From Flavobacteriales bacterium CG_4_9_14_3_um_filter_40_17 (GTDB lineage Bacteria > Bacteroidota > Bacteroidia > Flavobacteriales > Flavobacteriaceae), in assembly GCA_002790195.1 (NCBI GenBank), contig PFUR01000051.1, positions 1 to 54,188 on the forward strand: a DNA stretch of 54,188 bases, given 5' to 3'. The first letter of the stretch is position 1. Every line of letters starts with the position of its first letter. Positions 38,576 through 47,338 of this stretch are shown here, in pieces. A model generated the notes under the pieces. It had not been told where the DNA came from, made no database searches, and saw nothing but the letters and a program-made list of their open reading frames with translations. The position numbers and the translations under genes were made by a program.

Positions 38576-39451
38576 ATGAAAAAATTTAAAATCTATATAA
38601 TTGCAACACTCATTCTGGCTTTAGGAGCCTGTTCGAGTGACGATGCAACGGTTGGCCAAGATGTGCTAAATACCGTTGAAAGAGGAGCCGTACTGAGAAC
38701 AATCAACTTAGAAAGTGGCACGTATAATGCTTTTGACCCTACCTCCGAATTCTCTTTGGTGTTCCAAGAGCAAGATATTGAAGACGGTGGTTTGATGGAA
38801 TCCGTTGATGTATTTGTATCATTTCAAAGACCAAGTGAAGACGGAAAAAGTTTTATACCGGTAGGATCTGAAGTTCTATTTAGTACAATTGATGCAAGTG
38901 AGTTCACAACAGATGAATTCAAATTGCCTCGGACAAATCTAAAAATTACGTTAACTCAAATAACAACAGCGTTAAGCTTGGCAACGGGAGATTTTACTGG
39001 TGGCGATAGGTTTGTGATTCGTTTGGCATTAAACCTAACGGATGGGCGGGTCATCACATTTACAGATGTAGCGAGTAATGTTGCTTCATCATCATTCTTT
39101 AGATCTCCATATCGATATTTCGCCAACGTAGCTTGTATCCCGTTGACACCAGTTCCAGGACTGTACAAGTTTGAGCTTGTTGATGACTACGGTGATGGCT
39201 GGGATGGCGCGTTTTTAACGGTTACCATTGATGGCGTATCAACTGTAATCACTGCCACAGGAAGTGGTACGGATTTTGAATTTACAATTACTCCGGGAAC
39301 CACCTCTTTTAGTATTGTTTATACCCCAGGAAGCTTTGAAGCAGAACACATCTTTACTATCTTTTTGGATGGGAATGTTGTAGCTAAAGCCGGCCTTCCA
39401 GGCCCTCCTCCTACACCAGGTGAAGTTGTTTTGAGCATTTGCCCAACATAA
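38576..39451 (+). CDS. SusCD-associated lipoprotein with GDGWDG motif
   Basis: 291 residues. A lipoprotein signal ends ALGACSSDD; the acidic residues just after Cys fit the Bacteroidota signal for export to the cell surface. The first part has no family I can name. From about residue 195 comes YKFELVDDYGDGWDGAFLTV, a motif (DxYGDGWDG) seen in secreted beta-sandwich domains of bacteria and eukaryotes that probably binds calcium. It is the third gene of the SusCD operon and is followed by a terminator. An accessory surface glycan- or peptide-binding protein is the natural guess. Confidence 0.75.
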   Translation: MKKFKIYIIATLILALGACSSDDATVGQDVLNTVERGAVLRTINLESGTYNAFDPTSEFSLVFQEQDIEDGGLMESVDVFVSFQRPSEDGKSFIPVGSEVLFSTIDASEFTTDEFKLPRTNLKITLTQITTALSLATGDFTGGDRFVIRLALNLTDGRVITFTDVASNVASSSFFRSPYRYFANVACIPLTPVPGLYKFELVDDYGDGWDGAFLTVTIDGVSTVITATGSGTDFEFTITPGTTSFSIVYTPGSFEAEHIFTIFLDGNVVAKAGLPGPPPTPGEVVLSICPT

Positions 39452-39478
39452 CCGCTTATTGAATAAAACAAAATACTT

Positions 39479-39507
39479 AAACCACCCAACATCCGGGTGG
39501 TTTTTTA
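39479..39507 (+). terminator. Terminator of the SusCD-lipoprotein operon
   Basis: AAACCACCC (39479-39487), a 7-nt loop, GGGTGGTTT (39495-39503), then T residues: a strong intrinsic terminator 27 nt after the lipoprotein stop. Its T-run merges into the rlmB promoter region. Confidence 0.9.
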
Positions 39508-39512
39508 TTTTA

Positions 39513-39520
39513 TACCTTTG
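39513..39520 (+). promoter_or_regulatory. rlmB -7 box, 4 nt before the start codon
   Basis: TACCTTTG is a perfect TAnnTTTG -7 box ending 4 nt before ATG 39525, which implies a leaderless mRNA. The -33 position falls in the terminator hairpin of the upstream operon and has no TTG. Confidence 0.5.
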
Positions 39521-39524
39521 CCAA

Positions 39525-40274
39525 ATGAAAGAAAACAACCAACTTATCTACGGCATCCGTGCCATCATAGAAGGGCTCAACGCCGGAAAAGAAATAGAGA
39601 AAATCTACCTTAAAAAAGGGCTACAAAGCGAGCTGTATAAAGAATTAACTAATCTGGCGACCCGCAAAAACGTGCCGGTGTCCTACGTACCGGAAGAAAA
39701 ACTCTACAAACTCGGCGACCGAAACCACCAAGGTGCAGTAGCCGTTGTCTCCGAAATTTCCTACATTACCATAGAGAAACTCCTCGATCAGGTTGCTGAA
39801 AAAACCACACCCGCCCTGCTCCTGCTCCTCGATGGCATAACCGATGTGCGCAACTTCGGAGCCATCGCCCGGACTGCGGCCTGTGTCGGTGCTGACGGTA
39901 TCATCATCCCAAAAAACGGAAGCGCCCCGGTCAACGCGGATGCTGTCAAAACATCAGCGGGCGCATTGTTTTCCATTCCGGTGTGTAAAGTCGATCACCT
40001 GAAAGATGCCGTTTATTACCTGCAAAGCTCCGGCATCAAAACCATCGCCGCTACCGAAAAAACAAACCGAAATATTTACGGCATCGACCTGACTGAACCT
40101 TTGGCAATCATCATGGGTGCGGAAGACAAAGGAATTTCTGAATCTATCTTAAAATTAGCAGATGAAAAAGCCTCGCTTCCCATCTCAGGTAATATTGCGT
40201 CACTCAATGTATCAGTTGCTTGTGGAGCGATTCTCTTTGAAGTGGTCAGGCAGAGAGTTAATGTGGAAATGTGA
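39525..40274 (+). CDS. rlmB: 23S rRNA 2'-O-methyltransferase, RlmB/TrmH type
   Basis: SpoU-family SAM-dependent methyltransferase; RlmB modifies G2251 in the 23S P loop. 249 residues. N-terminal substrate-binding domain (LIYGIRAIIEGLNAGKEI), then knotted SPOUT motifs 1-3: DVRNFGAIARTA, IIMGAEDKGIS, LPISGNIASLNVSVACG. ATG 39525 is preferred to 39459, whose extra 22 residues read through a terminator and the promoter. The last residues, N-V-E-M, and the TGA stop are supplied by the first units of the octamer array that follows, so the natural C-terminus near VVRQR has been overwritten or extended by the repeat. Confidence 0.92.
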   Translation: MKENNQLIYGIRAIIEGLNAGKEIEKIYLKKGLQSELYKELTNLATRKNVPVSYVPEEKLYKLGDRNHQGAVAVVSEISYITIEKLLDQVAEKTTPALLLLLDGITDVRNFGAIARTAACVGADGIIIPKNGSAPVNADAVKTSAGALFSIPVCKVDHLKDAVYYLQSSGIKTIAATEKTNRNIYGIDLTEPLAIIMGAEDKGISESILKLADEKASLPISGNIASLNVSVACGAILFEVVRQRVNVEM

Positions 40275-40628
40275 AAATGAAGCAATGTGGAAATGTGAAA
40301 ATGAAGCAATGTGGAAATGTGAAAATGAAGCAATGTGGAAATTTGAAAATGAAGCAATGTGGAAATGGAACAATGTGGAAATGGAACAATGTGAAAATGA
40401 AGCAATGTGGAAATGGAACAATGTGAAAATGTGTCAATGTGAAAATGAAGCAATGTGGAAATTTGAAAATGAAGCAATGTGGAAATGGAGCAATGTGAAA
40501 ATGTGTCAATGTGAAAATGAAGCAATGTGGAAATTTGAAAATGAAGCAATGTGGAAATGGAACAATGTGAAAATGTGTCAATGTGAAAATTGAACAATGT
40601 GAAAATTTGAAAATGAAGCAATTTGAAA
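40261..40628 (+). repeat. Array of 46 consecutive 8-nt words
   Basis: The stretch divides without remainder into octamers, each beginning AT and ending A. Only eight words occur: ATGTGGAA, ATGTGAAA, ATGAAGCA, ATTTGAAA, ATGGAACA, ATGTGTCA, ATGGAGCA and ATTGAACA. They form 16- and 24-nt phrases, and a 72-nt superunit (40421-40492) is repeated at 40493-40564 with one base changed. Four near-identical 24-nt phrases open the array (40261-40356). It starts inside the last rlmB codons. The rest of the rlmB-mpl gap (40629-40696) is plain A+T-rich sequence. Open frames across it are a by-product of 24 being divisible by 3. Confidence 0.95.
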
Positions 40629-40696
40629 AATGTATTATTTCATCAATTCAACATTTTTCACTCAAAACTAAACCCTTAAAAACCCAAAACTTAAAA

Positions 40697-42055
40697 ATGC
40701 CTGCATACCATTTTATAGCCATCGGAGGAAGTGCCATGCACGGGTTGGCGTTGGCCTTGCACGAAAAAGGGGATATCGTTACGGGAAGTGATGATGTGAT
40801 TTTTGAACCATCGAAGTCGAACTTAGATGCCAAGGGCCTACTCCCTGAGCAATTCGGCTGGTTTCCGGAAAAAATCCATGGCAAACTCGATGCGGTTATC
40901 CTCGGCATGCATGCCAAAAAAGATAATCCCGAACTGCTCAAAGCAATCGACTCGGGGATTCCCATTTTCTCCTACCCGGAATTCCTGTATGAACAGTCCA
41001 AAAACAAAACCCGTGTGGTTATCGGCGGTTCGCACGGCAAAACCACCATCACTTCCATGATTTTGCACGTGCTTGATTACCACGGCAAAGAAGTGGACTA
41101 CATGGCAGGCGCGTTGCAAGACAGGAATGCAGCTTTGGTCCATTTGACAAACGAAAATGATTTTGCCGTTTTTGAAGGCGACGAATATTTGAGTTCGGCC
41201 TTGGACAATCGATCTAAGTTCCTGCATTACAAACCCAATATCGCTTTGATTAGCGGCATCGCTTGGGATCACATCAACGTGTTCAAAACTTTTGAAGCGT
41301 ATGTAGATACGTTCAGGCAATTTATCAAACAAATCGTACCGGGAGGTATTTTGGTTTATAACGAAGAAGACCCAATCATAAAGGAATTGGTAGAAAACAG
41401 CGAAGTTTTCATCCGAAAACATGCCTATCACATCCCACAAAGCCACATCGAAAAGGGAAAAACCATCTTAGAAACATCTTTTGGCAATGTTTCTCTGCAA
41501 GTTTTCGGCAAACACAACTTGAGTAATCTGGCAGGTGCGCAATGGGTATGTCTCCATTTGGGAATCGATGAAGAAATGTTTTACGAGGCCATCACTACCT
41601 TTACCGGCGCAGGAAAAAGATTGGAAAAAATATTGGAAACCAATCCGTTGACGATTTTTAAAGACTTTGCACATGCACCTTCCAAGGTCAAGGCTACAGT
41701 CGATTCCGTCAAAGCGCAATTCAAAAATAAAAAAGTAACTGCATGTTTTGAATTACACACCTACAGCAGCCTGAATCCGGTTTTTTTGAAACAATACCAA
41801 AACAGCATGGATGCGGCAGATACGGCAGTCGTTTTCTATGATTTGGAAGCACTGAAAATCAAAAAAATGACGCCTATTTCCCCGAATGAAATTAGAAATG
41901 CTTTCGGAAGAAAAGATTTGACCGTTTTTACAGAAGCGACTTCATTTCTGACCTATCTCGACAGTCAAACACCAAAAGACGATGTTTGGCTACTGATGAG
42001 CAGTGGCAATTACGGCGGTGTAAATTTTGAAGCGTTAAAGCAAAAATTCAATTAA
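40697..42055 (+). CDS. mpl: UDP-N-acetylmuramate:tripeptide ligase (Mpl)
   Basis: Mur-ligase-family enzyme that joins recovered murein tripeptide to UDP-MurNAc in peptidoglycan recycling. 452 residues. The N-terminal Rossmann domain has HFIAIGGSAMHGLALAL. The ATP-binding domain has GGSHGKTTITSMIL at about 108-121 and FEGDEYLSSALDNRS. The C-terminal domain has FKDFAHAPSKVKATV. ATG 40697 is chosen because the upstream ATG at 40583 starts inside the octamer array and would add 38 repeat-derived residues. MurC is the close alternative; EGDEY and FAHAPSK favour Mpl. Expression probably comes through the array from rlmB. Confidence 0.9.
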   Translation: MPAYHFIAIGGSAMHGLALALHEKGDIVTGSDDVIFEPSKSNLDAKGLLPEQFGWFPEKIHGKLDAVILGMHAKKDNPELLKAIDSGIPIFSYPEFLYEQSKNKTRVVIGGSHGKTTITSMILHVLDYHGKEVDYMAGALQDRNAALVHLTNENDFAVFEGDEYLSSALDNRSKFLHYKPNIALISGIAWDHINVFKTFEAYVDTFRQFIKQIVPGGILVYNEEDPIIKELVENSEVFIRKHAYHIPQSHIEKGKTILETSFGNVSLQVFGKHNLSNLAGAQWVCLHLGIDEEMFYEAITTFTGAGKRLEKILETNPLTIFKDFAHAPSKVKATVDSVKAQFKNKKVTACFELHTYSSLNPVFLKQYQNSMDAADTAVVFYDLEALKIKKMTPISPNEIRNAFGRKDLTVFTEATSFLTYLDSQTPKDDVWLLMSSGNYGGVNFEALKQKFN

Positions 42056-42118
42056 GATAAATCATCACAATTAGTTACTTTTGTTTAGTTTGCTTTGTTA
42101 AATAATTTAACTCAAAAA

Positions 42119-43888
42119 ATGAAATCAAATTACTTATTATATGTTTTTGCATTTTCTATTTTTGTCCGTTTGGAAGCGCAAATAATATTTACAGATGTAA
42201 CTGTAACAGCAAACTTATCTTTTAATGCAGAAACTGTTGAATCTATTGCATGGGGTGATTACGACAACGATGGGGATCAAGATATTTTCTTTTCGACCAA
42301 TGGGCTCAATAAGCTAATGAGAAATGATGGAAATGACATATTTACGGATGTGGGTATTGCTTCAGGGTTAACTCATTCTTTCCCTACAACAGGATGTGTC
42401 TTTGGCGATTTTGACAATGACGGAAATTTAGATTTATTTATCGTTTCAGTTGATGGTATAAATCCTGATTTATTGTATAAAAACCTTGGTTCAGCTTCCG
42501 GTTTCTCTTTTCAATCTATTTTGGGATCTCAATCCGGTATCACGGACAACATCACTCGAAAAAGAGGCGTTTCACTTTTAGATTACAACAGAGATGGGCT
42601 ACTAGACATCTACGTAAACAGTTCTAAAAATGATTTCTTATACAAAAATTTGGGGAATTTTCAGTTCCAAAATGTGTCAAGTATCGTAGGCATTAATGAA
42701 ACTAATTTAGAGATTGGTGTAGTCCCGACAGACATTAACAATGATGGTTGGATAGATATTTTCACAGGAAACAGATCATCTGTTCAAAATAAACTTTATC
42801 TGAATGACGGAACAGGCAATTTTGCAGAGATTTCTAATTCAGCGGGAATCGATGCCGTTGGACTTGGCATGGGTGTAATCTCATTTGATTATGACAACGA
42901 TTTAGACATGGATTTGTATTGGACTACCTGGCCACATGCCCCCGACACAACTCCCCTGCCTCCTTTTCAACCCAATGCGTTTTATCAAAATCAAGGCAAC
43001 CTCACATTCCTCAACAAAACTGTAGAAACCGGCACAGAAGACACTTCCGGTTGGGGAATTAGTTGTAATGTTGGAGATATAGACAATGACAGATTTGAAG
43101 ATTTTTTTGTATCCAATGGATTTGACCCTTCATCCACACAGAGTATCCTTTTCAAAAATATAAATGGGACAGCCTTTCAGGACATTACCAACAGCGTTTT
43201 TGGAGATATTACCTGGGACGCAAGGGGCGTTGCCTTTGCCGACTATGACAACGATGGAGACCAAGATATAATTTTAACCGGTGGGCCAGGTGTTGATACA
43301 AAATTATGGAGAAATGATTCAACCATCTCAAATAATTGGGTCACGCTAAATTTGGAAGGTACGATTAATATTATTTCAGGCCTCAACAGTAACATAAACG
43401 CAATTGGGGCTAGAGTAGAAGTTACGGCAGGTGGGCTTACTACCGTAAAAGAGGTAAGCGGTGGAGCCGGAAGAGGTTCATTTAATAGTTTACCACTTGA
43501 GTTTGGTTTAGGAAGCAGTACCAGTATTGACAATGTCAAAGTCAGATGGCCTGATGGCAATTTTGAGGTCTTCACGAATATCAATATCAATCAGATAAAT
43601 CAAATTAAAGAGGGAGAAGGGACACTATCATTGGGTGATTTTTCTCAAGATGAAACAATCAATATTTTTCCGAATCCATTTATGAATAAATTCAATATAA
43701 ATATATCTGGAATATCGAGTATTAGAAAAATTAAAATTTACAATGCTTTAGGTCAAGTCATCTTTGAAGATAATTATCCTAAAAACAACAAAACAGAAAT
43801 CGAATTAAATAATAATTATAAAGGTTTACTGATTTTGGTATTAGAATTAACGGATAGGAATTTTGTTCGAAAACTGATTAAATATTAA
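42119..43888 (+). CDS. Secreted FG-GAP/UnbV repeat protein with type IX sorting domain
   Basis: Predicted cell-surface or secreted protein of 589 residues. Signal peptide 1-21 (ends RLEAQ). Seven or so FG-GAP/VCBS blades with calcium loops: DYDNDGDQD, DFDNDGNLD, DYNRDGLLD, DINNDGWID, DYDNDLDMD, DIDNDRFED, DYDNDGDQD. An ASPIC/UnbV module follows (about 415-490, IGARVEVTAGG, VRWPDG). The C-terminal 75 residues are a type A sorting domain (NIFPNPFMNKFNI, YNALGQVIFE, FVRKLIKY) removed during type IX secretion. A perfect -7 box, TACTTTTG, lies at 42076-42083. The ligand is unknown; such propellers often act in adhesion. Confidence 0.9.
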   Translation: MKSNYLLYVFAFSIFVRLEAQIIFTDVTVTANLSFNAETVESIAWGDYDNDGDQDIFFSTNGLNKLMRNDGNDIFTDVGIASGLTHSFPTTGCVFGDFDNDGNLDLFIVSVDGINPDLLYKNLGSASGFSFQSILGSQSGITDNITRKRGVSLLDYNRDGLLDIYVNSSKNDFLYKNLGNFQFQNVSSIVGINETNLEIGVVPTDINNDGWIDIFTGNRSSVQNKLYLNDGTGNFAEISNSAGIDAVGLGMGVISFDYDNDLDMDLYWTTWPHAPDTTPLPPFQPNAFYQNQGNLTFLNKTVETGTEDTSGWGISCNVGDIDNDRFEDFFVSNGFDPSSTQSILFKNINGTAFQDITNSVFGDITWDARGVAFADYDNDGDQDIILTGGPGVDTKLWRNDSTISNNWVTLNLEGTINIISGLNSNINAIGARVEVTAGGLTTVKEVSGGAGRGSFNSLPLEFGLGSSTSIDNVKVRWPDGNFEVFTNININQINQIKEGEGTLSLGDFSQDETINIFPNPFMNKFNINISGISSIRKIKIYNALGQVIFEDNYPKNNKTEIELNNNYKGLLILVLELTDRNFVRKLIKY

Positions 43889-43998
43889 TCGGTTTGAATC
43901 TGACGGTTTGAATCCAAGTTCTCAAATTAGCAATGGTCTTTTTAATGAATTAACCGGAAACCATGTATATTATTATGCTAATTTTGTAAAAAAAAAGG

Positions 43999-44670
43999 AT
44001 GCTTCGTTTTTTTGCCAAATTCAAAAAACTTTTTGTTGTCTTAACCATTCTTTCGGCCATTATATTGGCGGCAATTTATACGCTGATGAAACCCACAGAA
44101 AAATTGCCCGTTTATCAACCTGCTTTTGTGAATGCGGAATTGGTCGATTCGACCGTTCAGTATGTCAAAAAATACCACTCCATACCCGATTTCAGCTTCA
44201 CAAATCAAAACGGTAAAATCATCACACAAAAAGATTATCAAGATAAAATTTACATTGCAGACTTTTTCTTTACCACTTGCCCATCCATTTGTCCGAAAAT
44301 GACGGCCAATATGTCGGATTTGCAAGATAAAATCATAAAATATGGCGATGTGAAATTGCTCTCACATACCGTTACGCCCGAAACAGACAGTATTCCGGTG
44401 TTGAAAGTTTACGCGCTGAAGCACCACGTGAAGGATGAAATTTGGAATTTGGTCACCGGTTCGAAAAAGGAAATTTACGAACTTGCACGAAAATCTTATT
44501 TGGTTGCAAAATCAAACGGCGATGGTGGAAAGTACGACATGATACACACCGAAAATTTTGTTCTAATCGACAAACAAAAGCGGATCAGAGGATTTTATGA
44601 CGGGACAAATTCGGACGAAATGCTTAAACTTTTACACGATTTGGAAATTCTACACAGCGAAAAACCTTAA
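43999..44670 (+). CDS. SCO1/SenC family copper-binding protein
   Basis: Membrane-anchored thioredoxin-fold protein that delivers copper to the CuA site of cytochrome oxidase or controls thiol redox. 223 residues. One transmembrane segment at about 10-30, then the SCO domain with metal ligands C94 and C98 (TTCPSICP) and H183 (MIHTENF). A -7 box TAATTTTG lies at 43979-43986, 12 nt before ATG, and AAGG precedes the start. The short spacer before it holds a tandem CGGTTTGAATC repeat (43890-43914). No oxidase genes are in the window. Confidence 0.92.
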   Translation: MLRFFAKFKKLFVVLTILSAIILAAIYTLMKPTEKLPVYQPAFVNAELVDSTVQYVKKYHSIPDFSFTNQNGKIITQKDYQDKIYIADFFFTTCPSICPKMTANMSDLQDKIIKYGDVKLLSHTVTPETDSIPVLKVYALKHHVKDEIWNLVTGSKKEIYELARKSYLVAKSNGDGGKYDMIHTENFVLIDKQKRIRGFYDGTNSDEMLKLLHDLEILHSEKP

Positions 44671-44759
44671 AATAAAACAAATAACTTTTTTTTTATTTTG
44701 CGCAATTGAATAAATTTGCGGATAGAATAATATTAAATTCAATCTAAATAAAAATAACA

Positions 44760-44987
44760 ATGTTCAATTTAGCACAGCTTAAAAAAGGAGATCGGGCTAT
44801 CATCGAGAGCTTTGAGATAGAATCGATGCCACTTAAATTGCTGGAAATGGGTTGTTTGCCTGGAAACGAAGTTGAACTGATACAATACGCTCCTTTTTTA
44901 GATCCGATTTATTTAAAAATTAATGGCACTCATCTGGCCATTCGCAAAGAAACCGCACTACTGATTGAAGTCACCAAAATTTCCTGA
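44760..44987 (+). CDS. feoA: Ferrous iron transport protein FeoA
   Basis: Small SH3-like cytoplasmic protein that supports FeoB. 75 residues: LAQLKKGDRAIIESFEIES, then LLEMGCLPGNEVELIQYAP and a C-terminal strand HLAIRKETALLIEV. A perfect -7 box, TAAATTTG, lies at 44711-44718, giving a leader of about 40 nt. No TTG is found at the -33 distance and I could not see a Fur-type palindrome. feoB starts 7 nt after its stop. Confidence 0.93.
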   Translation: MFNLAQLKKGDRAIIESFEIESMPLKLLEMGCLPGNEVELIQYAPFLDPIYLKINGTHLAIRKETALLIEVTKIS

Positions 44988-44994
44988 ATTCCCG

Positions 44995-47097
44995 ATGCAA
45001 GAACAACCTCTTAAAGTAGCACTCATCGGAAATCCGAATACGGGGAAGACTTCGGTTTTCAACGTACTAACCGGGCTGAATCAAAAAGTAGGAAATTATC
45101 CCGGTATCACCGTAGAGAAAAAAGTGGGCCTGTGCCACCTAAGAAAAGATTTGGATGCCAAAATCTTAGATTTACCCGGTACGTATAGCCTCAATGCCAG
45201 TTCGATGGACGAAAGTGTGGTAATTGAATTACTCCTAAACAAAAATGACTCCGATTTTCCGGATGTGGCTGTGGTCGTTTCGGATGTAGAAAGCCTCAAA
45301 CGCAATCTGTTACTTTTCACCCAGATAAAAGATATGGGAATCCCCAGTATTTTAGTCATCAACATGGCAGACAGGATGATACGAAAAGGGATCTCACTCA
45401 ATGTAGATTTACTTGAAGAAAAACTTAAAACAAAAGTTGCATTGGTCAGTACCCGAAAAAATATAGGGATTGACCGATTGAAAGAATTGATAATTGATTA
45501 CAAAAGCATATCAATTGAGCCTTGCCTGAACGCGTCAAATATAGAACCTGCCTATTTTGATAAACTCAGAAAGGCATTTCCAAACCAATCACTCTATAAA
45601 TTATGGCTCGTCATTACGCAAGATGTCAATTTTGCCAATATAAACAGAAAGGAAATTGAGAATAACTCTTTTTTGGTAAAATCGAAAATCGAGCTTAAAA
45701 AACTTCAGCACAAAGAAACCGTTTTCCGTTATCAGTTTATCAACGGTATTCTCAAAGAAACCTATCAGATTGATTTGTCTAAAGCCAAAGATTTGCGTGC
45801 CAGATTGGACAAGATACTGATGCATAAATATTGGGGTTATGTGATTTTTTTACTGATACTTTTAACCATTTTTCAAGCTATTTTTGACTGGTCGCAGGTA
45901 CCGATGAATTTTATTGATCAACAGTTTGCCTCGCTAAGCGAATCTCTGAAACACAGTTTGCCACCCGGCGTATTTACCGAATTGATAGCTGAAGGAATTG
46001 TACCCGGTTTGGGCGGTATTCTCATCTTTATTCCACAAATTGCTTTTCTATTTTTGTTTATATCCATCTTGGAAGAGAGCGGATACATGAGCCGTGTTGT
46101 GTTTTTGATGGACCGGGTTATGCGTAGATACGGACTGAGCGGAAAAAGTGTGGTTCCGCTAATTTCTGGAACCGCCTGTGCCATACCAGCAATTATGGCC
46201 ACAAGAAACATAGAAAATTGGCGCGAACGATTGATAACCATTCTTGTCACCCCATTTGTGACCTGTTCTGCCCGCTTGCCCGTCTATATGATTATCATCA
46301 CCCTGGTGATTCCAAACCAACGTTTTTTAGGGATGAACTATCAAGGATTGGCTTTGCTTTTCTTGTATTTAATCGGGTTTGGAATGGCTATTTTTTCAGC
46401 GTTTCTACTCAATAAGTTTATGAAAGCAGCCAGAAAAACCTATTTCGTAGTAGAAATGCCCAACTACAAAACACCCCTGCTTCGAAATGTTGCCCTTACA
46501 GTTGTCGAAAAAACAAAAACTTTTGTGACGGAAGCGGGTAAGATAATTTTATCCTTGTCCATTATACTATGGGTTTTGGCATCTTATGGGCCGGGAACTG
46601 ATTTTTCGGAGGCAGCATCCAGAATCACAAGTAATTCGGCCAATCAATCCTTAACGCAAAAGGAATTGAATCAAATGATAGCGAACGAACGACTCGAAAA
46701 TTCGTTTATCGGGATTCTGGGTAAAACCATCGAACCGGCTATCCGCCCGCTTGGATTCGACTGGAAAATCGGGATTGCCATCATCAGCTCATTTGCCGCA
46801 AGAGAAGTTTTTGTCGGCACCTTAGCTACCATCTACAACGTAGGCAATTCGGATGCGACAGAAACCATCAAAGACAGGATGCAAGAAGAAGTATTCCCCG
46901 CAACCGGACTGAAAGTTTACACCTTTGCTTCCGGGATCTCGCTGCTGCTATTTTATGCCTTTGCCATGCAATGCATGAGTACCCTAGCTGTGGTCAAAAA
47001 AGAAACCAACGGCTGGAAATGGCCGATAATCCAGCTAACGGCCATGAGTAGTTTCGCTTATTTGGCTGCATTAATCGTTTTTCAAATAATCAAGTAA
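44995..47097 (+). CDS. feoB: Ferrous iron transporter FeoB
   Basis: Inner-membrane Fe(II) importer with a GTPase domain. 700 residues. G1 GNPNTGKTSVFNVLTG lies at about 12-27, G3 DLPGTYSL follows, and G4 is NMAD. The membrane part has two Gate regions; the first holds the conserved Cys motif TCSARLPVY near 425. About eight transmembrane helices are predicted. ATG 44995 follows feoA by 7 nt; a TTG at 44965 would overlap it and adds atypical residues. A small Cys-rich gene follows, completing a Bacteroidota-type feo unit. Confidence 0.95.
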   Translation: MQEQPLKVALIGNPNTGKTSVFNVLTGLNQKVGNYPGITVEKKVGLCHLRKDLDAKILDLPGTYSLNASSMDESVVIELLLNKNDSDFPDVAVVVSDVESLKRNLLLFTQIKDMGIPSILVINMADRMIRKGISLNVDLLEEKLKTKVALVSTRKNIGIDRLKELIIDYKSISIEPCLNASNIEPAYFDKLRKAFPNQSLYKLWLVITQDVNFANINRKEIENNSFLVKSKIELKKLQHKETVFRYQFINGILKETYQIDLSKAKDLRARLDKILMHKYWGYVIFLLILLTIFQAIFDWSQVPMNFIDQQFASLSESLKHSLPPGVFTELIAEGIVPGLGGILIFIPQIAFLFLFISILEESGYMSRVVFLMDRVMRRYGLSGKSVVPLISGTACAIPAIMATRNIENWRERLITILVTPFVTCSARLPVYMIIITLVIPNQRFLGMNYQGLALLFLYLIGFGMAIFSAFLLNKFMKAARKTYFVVEMPNYKTPLLRNVALTVVEKTKTFVTEAGKIILSLSIILWVLASYGPGTDFSEAASRITSNSANQSLTQKELNQMIANERLENSFIGILGKTIEPAIRPLGFDWKIGIAIISSFAAREVFVGTLATIYNVGNSDATETIKDRMQEEVFPATGLKVYTFASGISLLLFYAFAMQCMSTLAVVKKETNGWKWPIIQLTAMSSFAYLAALIVFQIIK

Positions 47098-47140
47098 TTT
47101 AGGCCGGACAAAGCCGACCGAAACATTTAAATACAGCGTC

Positions 47141-47263
47141 ATGCAATTAATATTAGTTTTTATCACGTTCTCAATAGCCATCGGTTTTTTAGTGAAAAAA
47201 TTCTTCTGGAAAAAATCAAAATCCAAAAAATCTTGCGGTTCTGATGATTGTGGTTGTCATTAG
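47141..47263 (+). CDS. FeoB-associated Cys-rich membrane protein
   Basis: 40-residue ORF below the size cut-off of many gene callers. One transmembrane helix (LILVFITFSIAIGFLV), then a basic stretch (KKFFWKKSKSKKS) and a Cys-rich end, CGSDDCGCH. Single-helix proteins with this layout form a known family found next to feoB. The terminal Cys/His cluster could hand Fe(II) to or from the transporter or regulate it. It starts 43 nt after feoB. Confidence 0.8.
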   Translation: MQLILVFITFSIAIGFLVKKFFWKKSKSKKSCGSDDCGCH

Positions 47264-47338
47264 GTTTACCTCTATTTTTTTGCTATGAAGTGATAGCTGA
47301 ATCTACAGTTGTTATATTTCGAATCTTCCTGTATCTTG

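Noticed and set aside
40162-40593. Open frames on both strands across the octamer array (for example repeats of MWKCENEA)
   Set aside because: Any 8-nt word array repeated in threes stays open if one period lacks a stop. Frames are open on both strands, and composition is dictated by the repeat.
40261-40628. CRISPR array
   Set aside because: No constant repeat alternating with unique spacers of equal length, and no cas genes; the units are 8-nt words.
40838-41446. 202-codon minus-strand frame inside mpl
   Set aside because: Antisense shadow; the plus-strand Mur-ligase motifs are complete.
43908-44216. 102-codon plus-strand frame before and over the SCO gene
   Set aside because: Overlaps the SCO gene in another frame; the SCO reading has a transmembrane segment and the metal ligands.
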